64,000 bases of DNA from Desulfobacter sp. (GTDB lineage: Bacteria; Desulfobacterota; Desulfobacteria; Desulfobacterales; Desulfobacteraceae). Shown in pieces: positions 51,784 through 60,367 of the stretch. The notes beneath the pieces are model-generated. The model worked only from the letters and a program-made list of their open reading frames with translations. It was not told the DNA's origin and did not search any database. Position numbers and translations under genes: made by a program. Position 1 is the first letter of the stretch; each line of letters opens with the position of its first letter. The stretch spans positions 682,001 through 746,000 of the forward strand of contig CP054837.1 in assembly GCA_028768525.1 (NCBI GenBank), written 5' to 3'.

Positions 51784-53037
51784 TTATTCAGCCGCTGCTT
51801 CAGCAGGCTTGTTGAGTTCCAGTTCCTGGGGGAATACCGGCAGGTACCTGTAAGAGACGGCAATCAGTATGATACCGTAAGCCACGGGCAGAACGGTGGT
51901 GGCCACTTCCTGCCAGGACGGGATGTACAGCGCCCAGTTATCAAAGGACATAACAGGTACGGCAAACACCTGGAGAACCATGACCCACCGGTTCAGGCAG
52001 ACACCGATGACGCCCAGGATGATGGCGATGAGCCGCATCTTCGGGTTTTCACGGGTACTCTTGACCACCAGCATCAGTCCGGGAACCAGGCCGCAGACGA
52101 TGAGCTCGGCAAAGAGGATCCAGTAGCCGTAGAAGGCGTTGTTGCTGTAAAAGTGGTCCAGGGTAAAGCCCAGGGAAGGTGCGGTTACCGTTGCCCAGTA
52201 AATGGTATCAATAATCTTGGCAACCATATAGGTGGTGATCATCCAGCCGGAAATTTTGGCCAGCAGGTGGACGGTCTTGTCTCCCACCAGTTTTTTCCCG
52301 GTAATGGCTTCGGTGATCTTGGTCACAAGAAGCGTGAAGCAGGGGCCGAAGGCCGCAGCAGACCAGGTAAAAAGGAAAAAGGTCCAGGGCCAGATCAGCA
52401 GGCTTTCGCGGACGGCAAAGGGGCGGCCGAACATAACGCCGGCGACACCGCCAAGGGAACCCTGGTGGAAGAAGCTCAAAAACGCGCCGGTGGCGGCAAA
52501 GATGGCCATGACACCGTGCATGTTGTGAGCCAGGTGATGGAAAAAGGACACCTTATTGAGCTGGCGGTTTTCCAGAATATTGGGAATGAACTCGATTGTC
52601 AGAACCGCAAAATAGCAGGAGAGACAATAGGCCACCTCGGTGAGCATGGAATGCACGTTGGCATGCCAGAAGATGAACCAGCCGCGCAGGGGCTGTCCGA
52701 TATCAATGGCCAGAATCAAAAGGGCGGAAGAGTAGCAGATAAACCCGATGATTACGGCAAAGTTGATAATATTCTTCAGCTCGTCAATTTTAAAAATATA
52801 CTTGAGCAGGCCGGTGAAAAAAGCGCCGCCGCCGATGGCAATGACGGCAAGGTCGGCCCAGATCCAGAGGGCGAACCCGTAATAGTCGTTCATGTTGGTC
52901 TGGTTCAGCCCCTTGAACCAACAGAGGAACATGGCATAAACGCCCCAGAGCAGTACGGCACCCACGACGGCTATTCCGAGCATAAACTTCGGAAACTCGC
53001 ACCGTTTTGCGCCTTCAGGTATTAATGCAGAATCCAT
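51784..53037 (-). CDS. qrcD: Menaquinone reductase integral membrane subunit QrcD
   Basis: A 417-residue NrfD/PsrC-family membrane protein, the quinone-reducing subunit of the Qrc complex. About ten hydrophobic helices run through it (for example FMLGIAVVGAVLLWGVYAMF, LLILAIDIGQPLRGWFIFWH, GVCLNRWVMVLQVFAVPVM). The Leu-Pro/Arg-Trp and GQPLRGW blocks and the conserved acidic residues near helix 3 are those of the family. It passes electrons from QrcC to menaquinone without, as far as known, a heme. Start ATG at 53037 with AAGGAG upstream; 30 bases after qrcC. In the operon order qrcA-B-C-D it is followed here by a 52-residue membrane gene. Confidence 0.92.
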   Translation of the reverse strand: MDSALIPEGAKRCEFPKFMLGIAVVGAVLLWGVYAMFLCWFKGLNQTNMNDYYGFALWIWADLAVIAIGGGAFFTGLLKYIFKIDELKNIINFAVIIGFICYSSALLILAIDIGQPLRGWFIFWHANVHSMLTEVAYCLSCYFAVLTIEFIPNILENRQLNKVSFFHHLAHNMHGVMAIFAATGAFLSFFHQGSLGGVAGVMFGRPFAVRESLLIWPWTFFLFTWSAAAFGPCFTLLVTKITEAITGKKLVGDKTVHLLAKISGWMITTYMVAKIIDTIYWATVTAPSLGFTLDHFYSNNAFYGYWILFAELIVCGLVPGLMLVVKSTRENPKMRLIAIILGVIGVCLNRWVMVLQVFAVPVMSFDNWALYIPSWQEVATTVLPVAYGIILIAVSYRYLPVFPQELELNKPAEAAAE

Positions 53038-53067
53038 ATTTAATTACTCCTTGAGTCTTTTGGATGG

Positions 53068-53925
53068 TTAACCATGGGAGGTTTCAGCCCCATGATGGTT
53101 CTTTACCTTATCCCATTCGCCGTCAAGATAGTTATCGCCGGCTTTCCTCACCCATTCACGCTCGGACATGTAGTAGACCTTGGTGTTGGTTCCCAGACGC
53201 TCAAGCAGCCTGAAAACCTTGGGATTTCTTGATTTCCCAACAACCTTGGGGTTGCCGGGAACCGGATGGGGATCGGGTTTAACGATCTGGGTAACCTTGT
53301 GGGCGGGGTTGTTCAGGTCGCCGAAGGTGATGGCACCGGCCGGGCATGCCGTGGTGCATGCGGTCTGGTATTCCATCTCTTCAATTTCCCGTTCCTCCGC
53401 ATAGGCTTTGTCCTTGGCCAGCTGGTATCTGTGGTAGCAGAAGGAGCATTTTTCAACGACCCCGCGCATACGGGGAGAGACATTGGGGCTCAGGTAGTTT
53501 TCCATGCCTTCGGGCCATTTGGGATCCCACCAGTTAAAATACCTGGCATGGTAGGGGCAGGCACCCATGCAGTACCGGCAGCCGAAGCAACGGGTGTATA
53601 TCTGGCTGACAATTCCGGTGTCGTACCCGTAGTCGGTGGCGGTTGCCGGGCATACGGAGACGCAGGGGGAATGGCCGTGGTCGCCGATGCCGCTGCAGTG
53701 CTGGCAGGGCCGGGGCATGTATACCACTTCTGTATCGGGAAAGGACTTGCCGTTGGTCAGCTTATAGACCCGCATCCAGGTGATGCTGTCCTTTTTCCGG
53801 GATTCATCTTCTTTAAACGGAACGTTGTTCTCCGCCATGCACGACACCATGCAGGAACCGCATCCGGTGCATTTGTCCAGATCAATCAACATTCCGAACT
53901 TATGTGCTTTTGTATTATGTATCAT
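53068..53925 (-). CDS. qrcC: Menaquinone reductase iron-sulfur subunit QrcC
   Basis: A 285-residue periplasmic-side ferredoxin-like subunit with four cluster motifs of the DmsB/PsrB type: CTGCGSCMVSCMAEN (near 21), CQHCSGIGDHGHSPCVSVC (near 83), CFGCRYCMGACPYHARYF (near 117), and a split fourth site CSFC with CTTACPAGAITFG (near 160 and 188). It relays electrons between the QrcA/QrcB part and QrcD. In Desulfovibrio the complex holds several [4Fe-4S] clusters and one [3Fe-4S]; which site is which cannot be told here. It has no twin-arginine signal and is presumably exported with QrcB. Start ATG at 53925, gap of 34 bases from qrcB. Confidence 0.92.
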   Translation of the reverse strand: MIHNTKAHKFGMLIDLDKCTGCGSCMVSCMAENNVPFKEDESRKKDSITWMRVYKLTNGKSFPDTEVVYMPRPCQHCSGIGDHGHSPCVSVCPATATDYGYDTGIVSQIYTRCFGCRYCMGACPYHARYFNWWDPKWPEGMENYLSPNVSPRMRGVVEKCSFCYHRYQLAKDKAYAEEREIEEMEYQTACTTACPAGAITFGDLNNPAHKVTQIVKPDPHPVPGNPKVVGKSRNPKVFRLLERLGTNTKVYYMSEREWVRKAGDNYLDGEWDKVKNHHGAETSHG

Positions 53926-53959
53926 CAGAACCTCTTAAAAGATTTCTATATCCGTGTCA

Positions 53960-56068
53960 TTAGGCTTTGGAAATTGAAGCCGTGATTCCAAAGGCGGCAT
54001 CCAATCCCGAACCGGGTTCAATCACCGGGGCGATAAGGTCGTTCACGTTCACGCCCTTGCCGGCCACATAGGGATTGTCATAGGTGTGTCCCAGGCCTTT
54101 TGCCATTCCGATGACACCCGGCATCATGCCTTCGTTGAGAAAGACTTTTACCTTTGCCTTGCCAACGGGGGTGGTGATCACGGCATCACCGCCGTCTTTG
54201 AGCCCCTTAGCTGTGGCCGGGTTGATTTCAACCACCACGTCCTTGCCGGCGATAACCTTGTCGGAAACGGTCTTCACCGCAAAGGGAGAGGATGCCCCTG
54301 TCAGGCGCATGTTGTCGATGGGCATCAGGATCAGTTTGCCGTCGCCCTGTGCCTGTACGGCGTCAGGCATGTCGGCCATATATGCGAAGTTGGTAGTGGG
54401 AATCCCTTCGGGGTTGCCTTCGGCAACCACGGCGTAACCCTCTTCGGACAGGGTTTCCCAGACGCTTTCTGCAATTGCCTCCAGGGCTTCCTCATAGGTT
54501 TCCCATTCAAAACTCTCGGCAATGGTGCCGCCCATGGCCTGGGCCAGTGCGATCAAAGCATCGCCCGGGTTTTTGGTATCAAAAACCGGGTTCACCATGG
54601 GGCGGGCCAATCCGACCACCTGTTTGGCAAGGCCGCCGCCGGAGGGTACATCTTCCATCCGTTCCAGGAAGGTGGAGGCCGGCAGAATCACATCGGCTTC
54701 CATGGCGGTTTCATCCAGGTAAGAGGAGAAGCTCACCACAAAGGGAACCTTTTTAAAGGCGTCTTTTACCCGCTTGGGATCCCTCAGGGCGTAGCAGGGA
54801 TTGGCATTGTATACAAAAAGCGCATTGAGCAGCGGTGCATCGGAAGCGTTGATCTTTGTGACCAGTTCATCCAGGGATGCAGCCTGTTTGTCTTTTCCGG
54901 CGCCGGCTTCGGCAATCTCGTCCATGGCGGCTTCGGGGAAGGAAAGATAGCTCTCCTTGTCGAAAATAAACACACCGCCCTTTTTGTTCAGGCGACCGGT
55001 GAGGGCGTTAAGGGTCTGAACGGCGGCAAATTCCCGCAGGCTCTGTCCCTGGTCTCCCCTGCCCCGTCCGGGGATGGCCACGGCATTTTTGGCATTGGCA
55101 AATTCAACGGCCAGCTTTTCAATATCCGCGGCCTTGACGCCGGTGATGGCCTCAACATTCTCCGGGGAGTATTGTTTGGTTACATTGGCGGTGAACCGGT
55201 TCAGGCCGCCGGGATAAACACCCGGGGCAAAGAGGTTCTTGCTCAGCAGCACCGCGCAGATCCCCAGGGCCAGGTCCGCCTCTGTGCCGGGTTTGCAGGG
55301 AATCCACTTGTCGGCATTGGCAGCGGTATTGGAGAGCCGGGGCTCAATCTGGTAGAGTTTGCCATGGCGTTCTTTCCTGGAAGAATTGGCCTTGTAACAG
55401 GCCACTGGGGATCCCCAGCCTTCAAGGAGCCCAGCGCCGAAGCTCAGGACAAAATCGGAGTTTTCAAGGTCAAATCCCAGGGTTTTTCCGGCACCGTGCA
55501 GGGTCTGGGCCGTCAGTTCCAGGTTGGCATCCAGGCTGGGCATGGCAAATGCATTTGAGGAACCGAATGCATCCAGGAACCGCCTGAACATGCCGGTCAT
55601 GGAACCTTGGGCGCCGCCGGTGATCAGCCCCAGGGTATCGGAACCGTTTTCACGGATCTCACCCAGCTTTCCGGCCACTGTGGAAATGGCCTCTTCCCAG
55701 GAAATGGGTTCAAAGCGTTTCCCGTTCTTGCGCAGGGGGGTTTTAACCCGGGCGGGATCATAGAGGTATTGCAGTCCGGCAATACCGTGGAGGCAGGCAC
55801 CGCCGCCGGTGATGGGGCAGTTTTCGTCCCCTTCGATTTTCACGGGCCGCCCCTTGATTTTTCTAACACTGATGCCGCAGCTTCCGGGACAGAGGCTGCA
55901 GACTGAATTTTCATAGGTTATTTCACCGTCTTCGGGAACCGGGGTCCAGGGCCAGTTCTGGGTCCAGATGGAAGAATCATCTGTCAGCTTCACCCCCACA
56001 GGGGAAACCGCAATACCCGCAGCTGCGCCAAGTCCCAATCCCAAGAAGCTTCGTCTATCAATTTTCAT
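53960..56068 (-). CDS. qrcB: Menaquinone reductase molybdopterin-oxidoreductase-like subunit QrcB
   Basis: A 702-residue protein of the molybdopterin oxidoreductase family. It starts with a twin-arginine signal (MKIDRRSFLGLGLGAAAG), so it is exported folded. One cluster motif, CSLCPGSCGISV with a later GGACLHGIAG, sits near residue 57. No Cys, Ser or selenocysteine metal ligand is seen at the usual site, in line with the Desulfovibrio QrcB, which has no molybdenum cofactor and serves as a scaffold. Domain blocks continue to ILPASTFLERMEDVPSGGG and a C-terminal dinucleotide-binding-like part. Start ATG at 56068, 44 bases after qrcA. It is the large subunit of a complex taking electrons from periplasmic cytochrome c3. 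Confidence 0.93.
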   Translation of the reverse strand: MKIDRRSFLGLGLGAAAGIAVSPVGVKLTDDSSIWTQNWPWTPVPEDGEITYENSVCSLCPGSCGISVRKIKGRPVKIEGDENCPITGGGACLHGIAGLQYLYDPARVKTPLRKNGKRFEPISWEEAISTVAGKLGEIRENGSDTLGLITGGAQGSMTGMFRRFLDAFGSSNAFAMPSLDANLELTAQTLHGAGKTLGFDLENSDFVLSFGAGLLEGWGSPVACYKANSSRKERHGKLYQIEPRLSNTAANADKWIPCKPGTEADLALGICAVLLSKNLFAPGVYPGGLNRFTANVTKQYSPENVEAITGVKAADIEKLAVEFANAKNAVAIPGRGRGDQGQSLREFAAVQTLNALTGRLNKKGGVFIFDKESYLSFPEAAMDEIAEAGAGKDKQAASLDELVTKINASDAPLLNALFVYNANPCYALRDPKRVKDAFKKVPFVVSFSSYLDETAMEADVILPASTFLERMEDVPSGGGLAKQVVGLARPMVNPVFDTKNPGDALIALAQAMGGTIAESFEWETYEEALEAIAESVWETLSEEGYAVVAEGNPEGIPTTNFAYMADMPDAVQAQGDGKLILMPIDNMRLTGASSPFAVKTVSDKVIAGKDVVVEINPATAKGLKDGGDAVITTPVGKAKVKVFLNEGMMPGVIGMAKGLGHTYDNPYVAGKGVNVNDLIAPVIEPGSGLDAAFGITASISKA

Positions 56069-56112
56069 AAGTCATCCTTTATAAAATTTGAAATTCTCGA
56101 TCTTGAGGCGCC

Positions 56113-56796
56113 TTATTTGTGGCACTGGAAGCAGTAGCCTTTGTGGCCGTCCATTTCCACGTGACACTCTGCGCAGTCATCCATCTTCATCCGATCCCAG
56201 GAATTCTTTTTGATTCCCCAGATGTTCTTGCCCCAGATATCCCGGCTGTATCCGGTGATTCTGTTTTCTTCATAGGGTCTTGATGTGGTGGATTCGCCAA
56301 TGTGGCCATGGCAGGTTATGCAGTCAATTTTACCTTTTGCATTCTCGCCCATGATATGGGCGGCATGTGAAAAGTAAACACAGTCCGGCTGTCTGGCATA
56401 GACCAACCAGGGAACTTCTTTTTCCTTTGCCACGTATTCCTCGCAGAAAACGGCTTCGTCTTCAGTCTCTCCCATGGGCTCGTCCGTATGGCATTCCATA
56501 CAGGACTCCAGATTGGGGATACCTGAGAACGTACCGTCTTCCCTGAGGAAATGGCAGGATTCACAATCCCCTGCTTCCCCGGTGTGAAGGGCGTGGTCAA
56601 AATTAAACGGCTGCTCTTTTTTCGAGTAAAGCAGCTTGGGAAACAGCAGCCAGCCGGAAAGGAAGCAGATCAGAAACGCTCCCATAAAAAAAATGACGCC
56701 CAGCCCCAGGCCTTTGTCATCTTTCGGGTCACCGGCAGTGCATTCCCCTGCACCATCCATGGAACCATTTTCAGCTTTGTTTTCTATTTCGCTCAT
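56113..56796 (-). CDS. qrcA: Menaquinone reductase multiheme cytochrome c subunit QrcA
   Basis: A 227-residue membrane-anchored cytochrome c that accepts electrons from the periplasmic type I cytochrome c3. An N-terminal membrane anchor lies at about residues 29 to 53 (GLGLGVIFFMGAFLICFLSG). Five CXXCH heme motifs follow: CESCH, CMECH, CITCH, CAECH and CFQCH (the last at the extreme C-terminus). The Desulfovibrio protein is described as hexaheme; only five standard motifs are visible here, and a further heme would need an unusual attachment. It is the first gene of the qrc operon, behind a strong promoter about 130 bases upstream, and needs the ResB/CcsB system encoded next door. Confidence 0.93.
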   Translation of the reverse strand: MSEIENKAENGSMDGAGECTAGDPKDDKGLGLGVIFFMGAFLICFLSGWLLFPKLLYSKKEQPFNFDHALHTGEAGDCESCHFLREDGTFSGIPNLESCMECHTDEPMGETEDEAVFCEEYVAKEKEVPWLVYARQPDCVYFSHAAHIMGENAKGKIDCITCHGHIGESTTSRPYEENRITGYSRDIWGKNIWGIKKNSWDRMKMDDCAECHVEMDGHKGYCFQCHK

Positions 56797-56927
56797 GAAA
56801 ACTCCATCAATGTTAATAAGTTGATGTTACTATAACCTCTTTGACCGAACCCCCGTCCGGCCATATCTTTGTGCAGGCTGCAACCTTTTGCATACCCGCA
56901 ATACGTCCAAGATACACGATTCGATCA

Positions 56928-56956
56928 TCTATATTAATATCTTGATTTCTTGTCAA
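56928..56956 (-). promoter_or_regulatory. Strong sigma-70 promoter of the qrc operon
   Basis: On the minus strand TTGACA (56956-56951), a 17-base spacer and TATAGA (56933-56928). Transcription would start near 56921, leaving a leader of about 125 bases before qrcA. The -35 region is part of a short inverted repeat (CTTGA, then TCAAG). Confidence 0.75.
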
Positions 56957-56993
56957 GAATAATTAAGGGCCGGTAAAGGGGTGAAACGCCCAC

Positions 56994-57030
56994 AAAAAAA
57001 GGGAGAATCCGCTTTGGATCTCCCTTTTTT
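56994..57030 (-). terminator. Rho-independent terminator after ccsB
   Basis: GGGAGAATCC (57001-57010) with GGATCTCCC (57016-57024), one bulged A, five-base loop, with seven A on the left and six T on the right. On the minus strand it ends the resB-ccsB unit, which stops 48 bases before it. Confidence 0.88.
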
Positions 57031-57071
57031 CCACCTGTGTTTTCCGGATGTTATGATTGCGTTTCAGTTGT

Positions 57072-57905
57072 CTATCCGTAACTGTGGAGCCCGGAAAGCA
57101 GATAATTTACCCCAAAATAAGTAAAAAGGACCGCCACAAACCCGAAAATGGAAACGATGGCCAGTTTTGCGCCGTGCCATCCGCGCATCAGCCGCAGATG
57201 AAGGAAAATGGCATAAACAAACCAGGTAATCAGGGACCAGGTCTCCTTGGGGTCCCAGGACCAGTATTTGCCCCAGGCGGAGTTGGCCCAGACCGAACCG
57301 GTGATAATACCGATGGTCAGAAAAAGGAATCCAAAAACGATCATCTGATAGGTCAGTTCATCGATCACATCCCAGTCCGGCAGCTTGGCAAAAATGGATT
57401 CCACATTGGGATTCTTGGGCTTGATGAAGTACATGAAGCTGAACCCAAAGGCCAGCCCGAATCCGGCATAGCCAAGGAAACAGGTGATGACATGGGCAAT
57501 CAGCCAATTGGATTTCAGGGCCGGGATCAGGGGGCTGATCTTGGATGAAATGGAGGGGTCAAAGGAGGCATAGGCAATGGCCAGAAAAATCAGGGGAGAG
57601 ACAAATACCCCGATAATACTCTCCTTGTATTTGAGCTCCACGAACACGTAAAGGGCCGCCACGGTCCAGGAGAAGAACACCAGGGACTCGTACATATTGG
57701 AAAACGGGGCATGGCCGTACCCCATCTGATAGGATTCCACCCACCTAAGGATAATGCCGCCGGTATTGGCCAGAAGCCCGATGACAATCACCCAGAACCC
57801 GAGCTTTGCCAGCACCTTTTTCTTAAAGGAGAATGAGCCGATATAAAATACCGATGCCAGGGCGTAAATAAATGTTGCCGCAGATAAAAGTAAAGAATGG
57901 TTCAT
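57072..57905 (-). CDS. ccsB: Cytochrome c biogenesis protein CcsB/CcsA family (system II)
   Basis: A 277-residue inner-membrane protein with about eight hydrophobic helices. It carries the heme-handling tryptophan motif WGKYWSWDPKETWSLITW near residue 218, the hallmark of the CcsA/ResC family, and His residues in the flanking helices (VESYQMGYGHAPFSNMYESL near 55 and HLRLMRGWHGAK near the end). With ResB it delivers and attaches heme to CXXCH apoproteins outside the inner membrane. It starts 5 bases after resB stops, so they form one unit. The naming of this family varies (CcsA, CcsB, ResC). Confidence 0.93.
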   Translation of the reverse strand: MNHSLLLSAATFIYALASVFYIGSFSFKKKVLAKLGFWVIVIGLLANTGGIILRWVESYQMGYGHAPFSNMYESLVFFSWTVAALYVFVELKYKESIIGVFVSPLIFLAIAYASFDPSISSKISPLIPALKSNWLIAHVITCFLGYAGFGLAFGFSFMYFIKPKNPNVESIFAKLPDWDVIDELTYQMIVFGFLFLTIGIITGSVWANSAWGKYWSWDPKETWSLITWFVYAIFLHLRLMRGWHGAKLAIVSIFGFVAVLFTYFGVNYLLSGLHSYG

Positions 57906-57910
57906 TTGCC

Positions 57911-59287
57911 TTAACTTTCCTTTAATATATTTGCAAGTTTTTTGATTTTCAGGGTCATACCCTGGGCATTTCTATTGGATTTGCCGGAGATCCACACCCG
58001 GGGTCCGCCGCCGGCCCGGTTATCCTCAAGGCCGATACACACGGACTGGTGGGACATGAAAAAGGTCACCCAGCAGCCGATGATCATCAGCAGAAAGCCC
58101 GCATACACATACCATACCCCGGGGTCCTTGGTCACCTGGAGGCCGGTGTAATGGGCCTGGTCAAAGGACTTGACTACAACGGTGAACTGTCCTTTCCGCA
58201 TCTTGTCAAAGGTGGGGAACTTGGTGGGCAGGGCAATCTGAACACTCTCCTTGCCCGTCACGGCCACCCGACCGAAAAAGGCATCGCCCAGATTGTGGCC
58301 CCTGAAATCGAAATGGGGAAGAAATCCTTCAAATTTAAAGGTCCCCTGTCCGCCGGGCAGTTCAACGCTGTCACCGGTTTTAATGGTGTAGACACCGCCC
58401 TTTTGGGTAAGGGTATCCGTGATTTCAAACACCGCCTCATTGGGGGACGCCGTTCCGTAGGAGGCCTGAAAAATATTAATCCCTTTATACCTTAAGGGAT
58501 GGTTCACCCGGATATCCTTGGTAAAGCTCTCTTTGCCCCCTTCACTGATGGTCAGGTTGGAACGGAACTCCTCGGGCGCTCCGGTATCATAAAATTTCAC
58601 ATGAAAGTCATTGCATCTGATTGTAAACGGCAGCTTGATGGGCATCCGGGTTTTGGAATCAAATACCGTATCCGCAGACTGGCCTTCGTCCAGCCGGAGG
58701 CTGGCCTTGAACCCGAACACCGCCCCGATGAGGGCACCGGCCAGCAGAAGGAGAACACTGGCATGGACCACATAAACACCCAGCCGGGTCCACCGCCCTT
58801 TTTCCGCATAAAGCACTTTTCCCTCATTTGTCTCCACCTCAATCACCCGGCCCACCCGCTTGCTCAAAAAAGCCTTGCAGGCCGCTGACACTTCGGCGTT
58901 ATCCTTTCCACCGCCATTGGACCATTCAATATTCTGCCTGTTTTTTGAGCCCGCAAACCGGTTGGGATTGACTGAAATTTTCTTTGGAAAAAGGATCTTC
59001 CAGGTTTTGGTAAGCCGTTCTATGGAGCAGACCACGATGTTGATACAAAGTAAAAGGAGTAATCCAAGATACCACCAGGCCTGGTACATATCATCAATGC
59101 CCAGCACCTTTATCAGGTTGTACCCCCCCTCGCCGTAAAGCTTGATATAGGCCTGGGGGCTGCCGTTCTGAAGCACAATGGTCCCGATGATGGATGTCAC
59201 GGCCAGAACCACCAGCGTGTACACCGAAAGCTTCACCGATGCAAAGAACATCCAGACTTGATCTGAAAATGTGTTTTGTTTCTTCAA
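57911..59287 (-). CDS. resB: ResB-family cytochrome c biogenesis protein
   Basis: A 458-residue protein, partner of the CcsA-type protein in system II. It opens with three membrane helices typical of ResB (FASVKLSVYTLVVLAVTSIIG; WWYLGLLLLLCINIVVCSIERL; VVHASVLLLLAGALIGAVFGF), then a large periplasmic domain (about 190 to 390), and a last membrane helix (GVWYVYAGFLLMIIGCWVTFF). ResB-type proteins hold apocytochrome for heme attachment. It starts at an ATG at 59287. It is next to the qrc operon, whose QrcA subunit requires such a system, but is separated from it by a terminator and a promoter. Confidence 0.93.
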   Translation of the reverse strand: MKKQNTFSDQVWMFFASVKLSVYTLVVLAVTSIIGTIVLQNGSPQAYIKLYGEGGYNLIKVLGIDDMYQAWWYLGLLLLLCINIVVCSIERLTKTWKILFPKKISVNPNRFAGSKNRQNIEWSNGGGKDNAEVSAACKAFLSKRVGRVIEVETNEGKVLYAEKGRWTRLGVYVVHASVLLLLAGALIGAVFGFKASLRLDEGQSADTVFDSKTRMPIKLPFTIRCNDFHVKFYDTGAPEEFRSNLTISEGGKESFTKDIRVNHPLRYKGINIFQASYGTASPNEAVFEITDTLTQKGGVYTIKTGDSVELPGGQGTFKFEGFLPHFDFRGHNLGDAFFGRVAVTGKESVQIALPTKFPTFDKMRKGQFTVVVKSFDQAHYTGLQVTKDPGVWYVYAGFLLMIIGCWVTFFMSHQSVCIGLEDNRAGGGPRVWISGKSNRNAQGMTLKIKKLANILKES

Positions 59288-59588
59288 AATAATTCTTTCA
59301 CCTGTTTACCGGTTAATTCCCATATGCCGGCGCAGCATCCCTTGGCGGGCCCTGCCCCAACCTGAAGAACACCCCTTGTTTGCAGCCGCTGCAAAAAGAG
59401 AAATTCAAAAAAACGGGCTATTTATACCATCAACACCCTTGGCGGGTAAATCGGTTTTGCAAAGATGATTAATTGGTAATCTTGGAATAAAAAGAAAAAC
59501 AAACGGAAAAACAGACCGCTGAGGGATGCCCCCCGCGGTCTGTTTTTAAAGAACAAATATATAAGAACAAAGAAACAACCTGCCGGCG
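59288..59588. other. Intergenic region with one terminator
   Basis: A 301-base gap between the resB start and the end of the Arg-rich small gene. Beyond the terminator-like hairpin at 59511-59548 I see no gene; a TATAAA box on the minus strand near 59420 could be part of a weak resB promoter but has no clear -35 partner. Confidence 0.4.
59511..59548. terminator. Terminator-like hairpin below the Arg-rich gene
   Basis: ACAGACCGC (59511-59519) pairs with GCGGTCTGT (59535-59543) around a 15-base loop, with AAAA before it and TTTTT after it. It lies 46 bases after the stop of the minus-strand small gene and so can end that transcript. Confidence 0.8.
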
Positions 59589-59852
59589 CTAGGCGATAAT
59601 ACCCCTGGCGGCATTGCGCGGTGTTGCCCCCTGCGCCCTTCGGCGGTCGCCGCCTTTTCGCCGGTCATGTCTGAATGAGAGATTAACAATAACCCCGTCT
59701 CTCACCCCTTTCCGCCGGTCCAGTTTTGCCTTGCGGCGGTCCTTTTTGAGTTTTCGCGATACCGTCTTCCGTTTCCCGGAAAACCCTTTGATCTCATGGG
59801 GAGAATTCAGGATCTCGTTTTTTACAGGTATAATTTTATAGTCAAAAACCAT
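59589..59852 (-). CDS. Small Arg/Lys-rich protein of unknown function
   Basis: An 87-residue very basic protein (from the ATG at 59852; an ATG at 59864 adds 4 residues). Its middle and end are built from repeated Asp-Arg-Arg blocks: KKDRRKAKLDRRKGVRDG, then SFRHDRRKGGDRRRAQG, around the hydrophobic strand VIVNLSF. I recall similar small DRRK-type proteins in other Desulfobacterota but no function. The pattern suggests nucleic-acid binding or a charged scaffold. It lies 66 bases after the hemerythrin gene on the same strand and ahead of a terminator. Codon bias supports it being coding. Confidence 0.6.
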   Translation of the reverse strand: MVFDYKIIPVKNEILNSPHEIKGFSGKRKTVSRKLKKDRRKAKLDRRKGVRDGVIVNLSFRHDRRKGGDRRRAQGATPRNAARGIIA

Positions 59853-59929
59853 GATACACCACATATCCGAGTTAGACCATCTCTTTTCCTACAGCCTTAC
59901 TAAGATATCGTCAATCGTGATGTATTCCT

Positions 59930-60364
59930 TTAATTTTTCTTATTGGCGTCTTCGATATACTGGTTAATCCTGAGAAAGGGCACATACAAAGCATCACTGG
60001 TTTCGATATGGTCCACCAGCCAGTCCCTGAGTTCAATAATAATATCCATGGTCAGATTATTGATATCCTCGGCAATCTCCCGCCTGAGGCTGATGGAATT
60101 TTTAATAAACTGGCGATGGGCCTTGGAATGGGGCTCAAGGTCCGGATATCCTTTTCTTTTCAGAATCCGTTCTTCTTTTGCAAAAAACATCTTGCTGTAA
60201 TCATTGAGATCGGAAATCAAATTGGTCGCCGCCTTGGCATCCATCTTTTTTGCGGCCCGCATCTCAATGAGGTCGTTAAATTTATCAAAAAGCTCCTTCT
60301 GGTATTCGTCCAGTTCAGGAACATCCACACTGTATTTTTCATCCCATTGGATTTTTTCCGCCAT
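59930..60364 (-). CDS. Hemerythrin-like protein with one incomplete iron site
   Basis: A 144-residue four-helix protein of the bacteriohemerythrin family (O2 or redox sensing, iron storage). Compared with the standard ligands, His79, His83, His119, bridging Glu64 and Asp124 are present (KGYPDLEPHSKAH; DWLVDHIETSD). The two His of the other iron are missing: Gln22 in ELDEYQKELF where DEQHK is usual, and Phe60 in YSKMFFAKEE where the family has HF. It may bind a single iron or have lost O2 binding. It starts 3 bases after the 66-residue membrane gene, so it belongs to the hemL-mpl run. Family is sure, function is not. Confidence 0.88.
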   Translation of the reverse strand: MAEKIQWDEKYSVDVPELDEYQKELFDKFNDLIEMRAAKKMDAKAATNLISDLNDYSKMFFAKEERILKRKGYPDLEPHSKAHRQFIKNSISLRREIAEDINNLTMDIIIELRDWLVDHIETSDALYVPFLRINQYIEDANKKN

Positions 60365-60367
60365 GGG

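Noticed and set aside
54086..55558. A 490-residue open frame on the plus strand
   Set aside because: Antisense to qrcB, no recognisable domain, Gly/Phe/His-rich composition typical of antisense frames in this genome.
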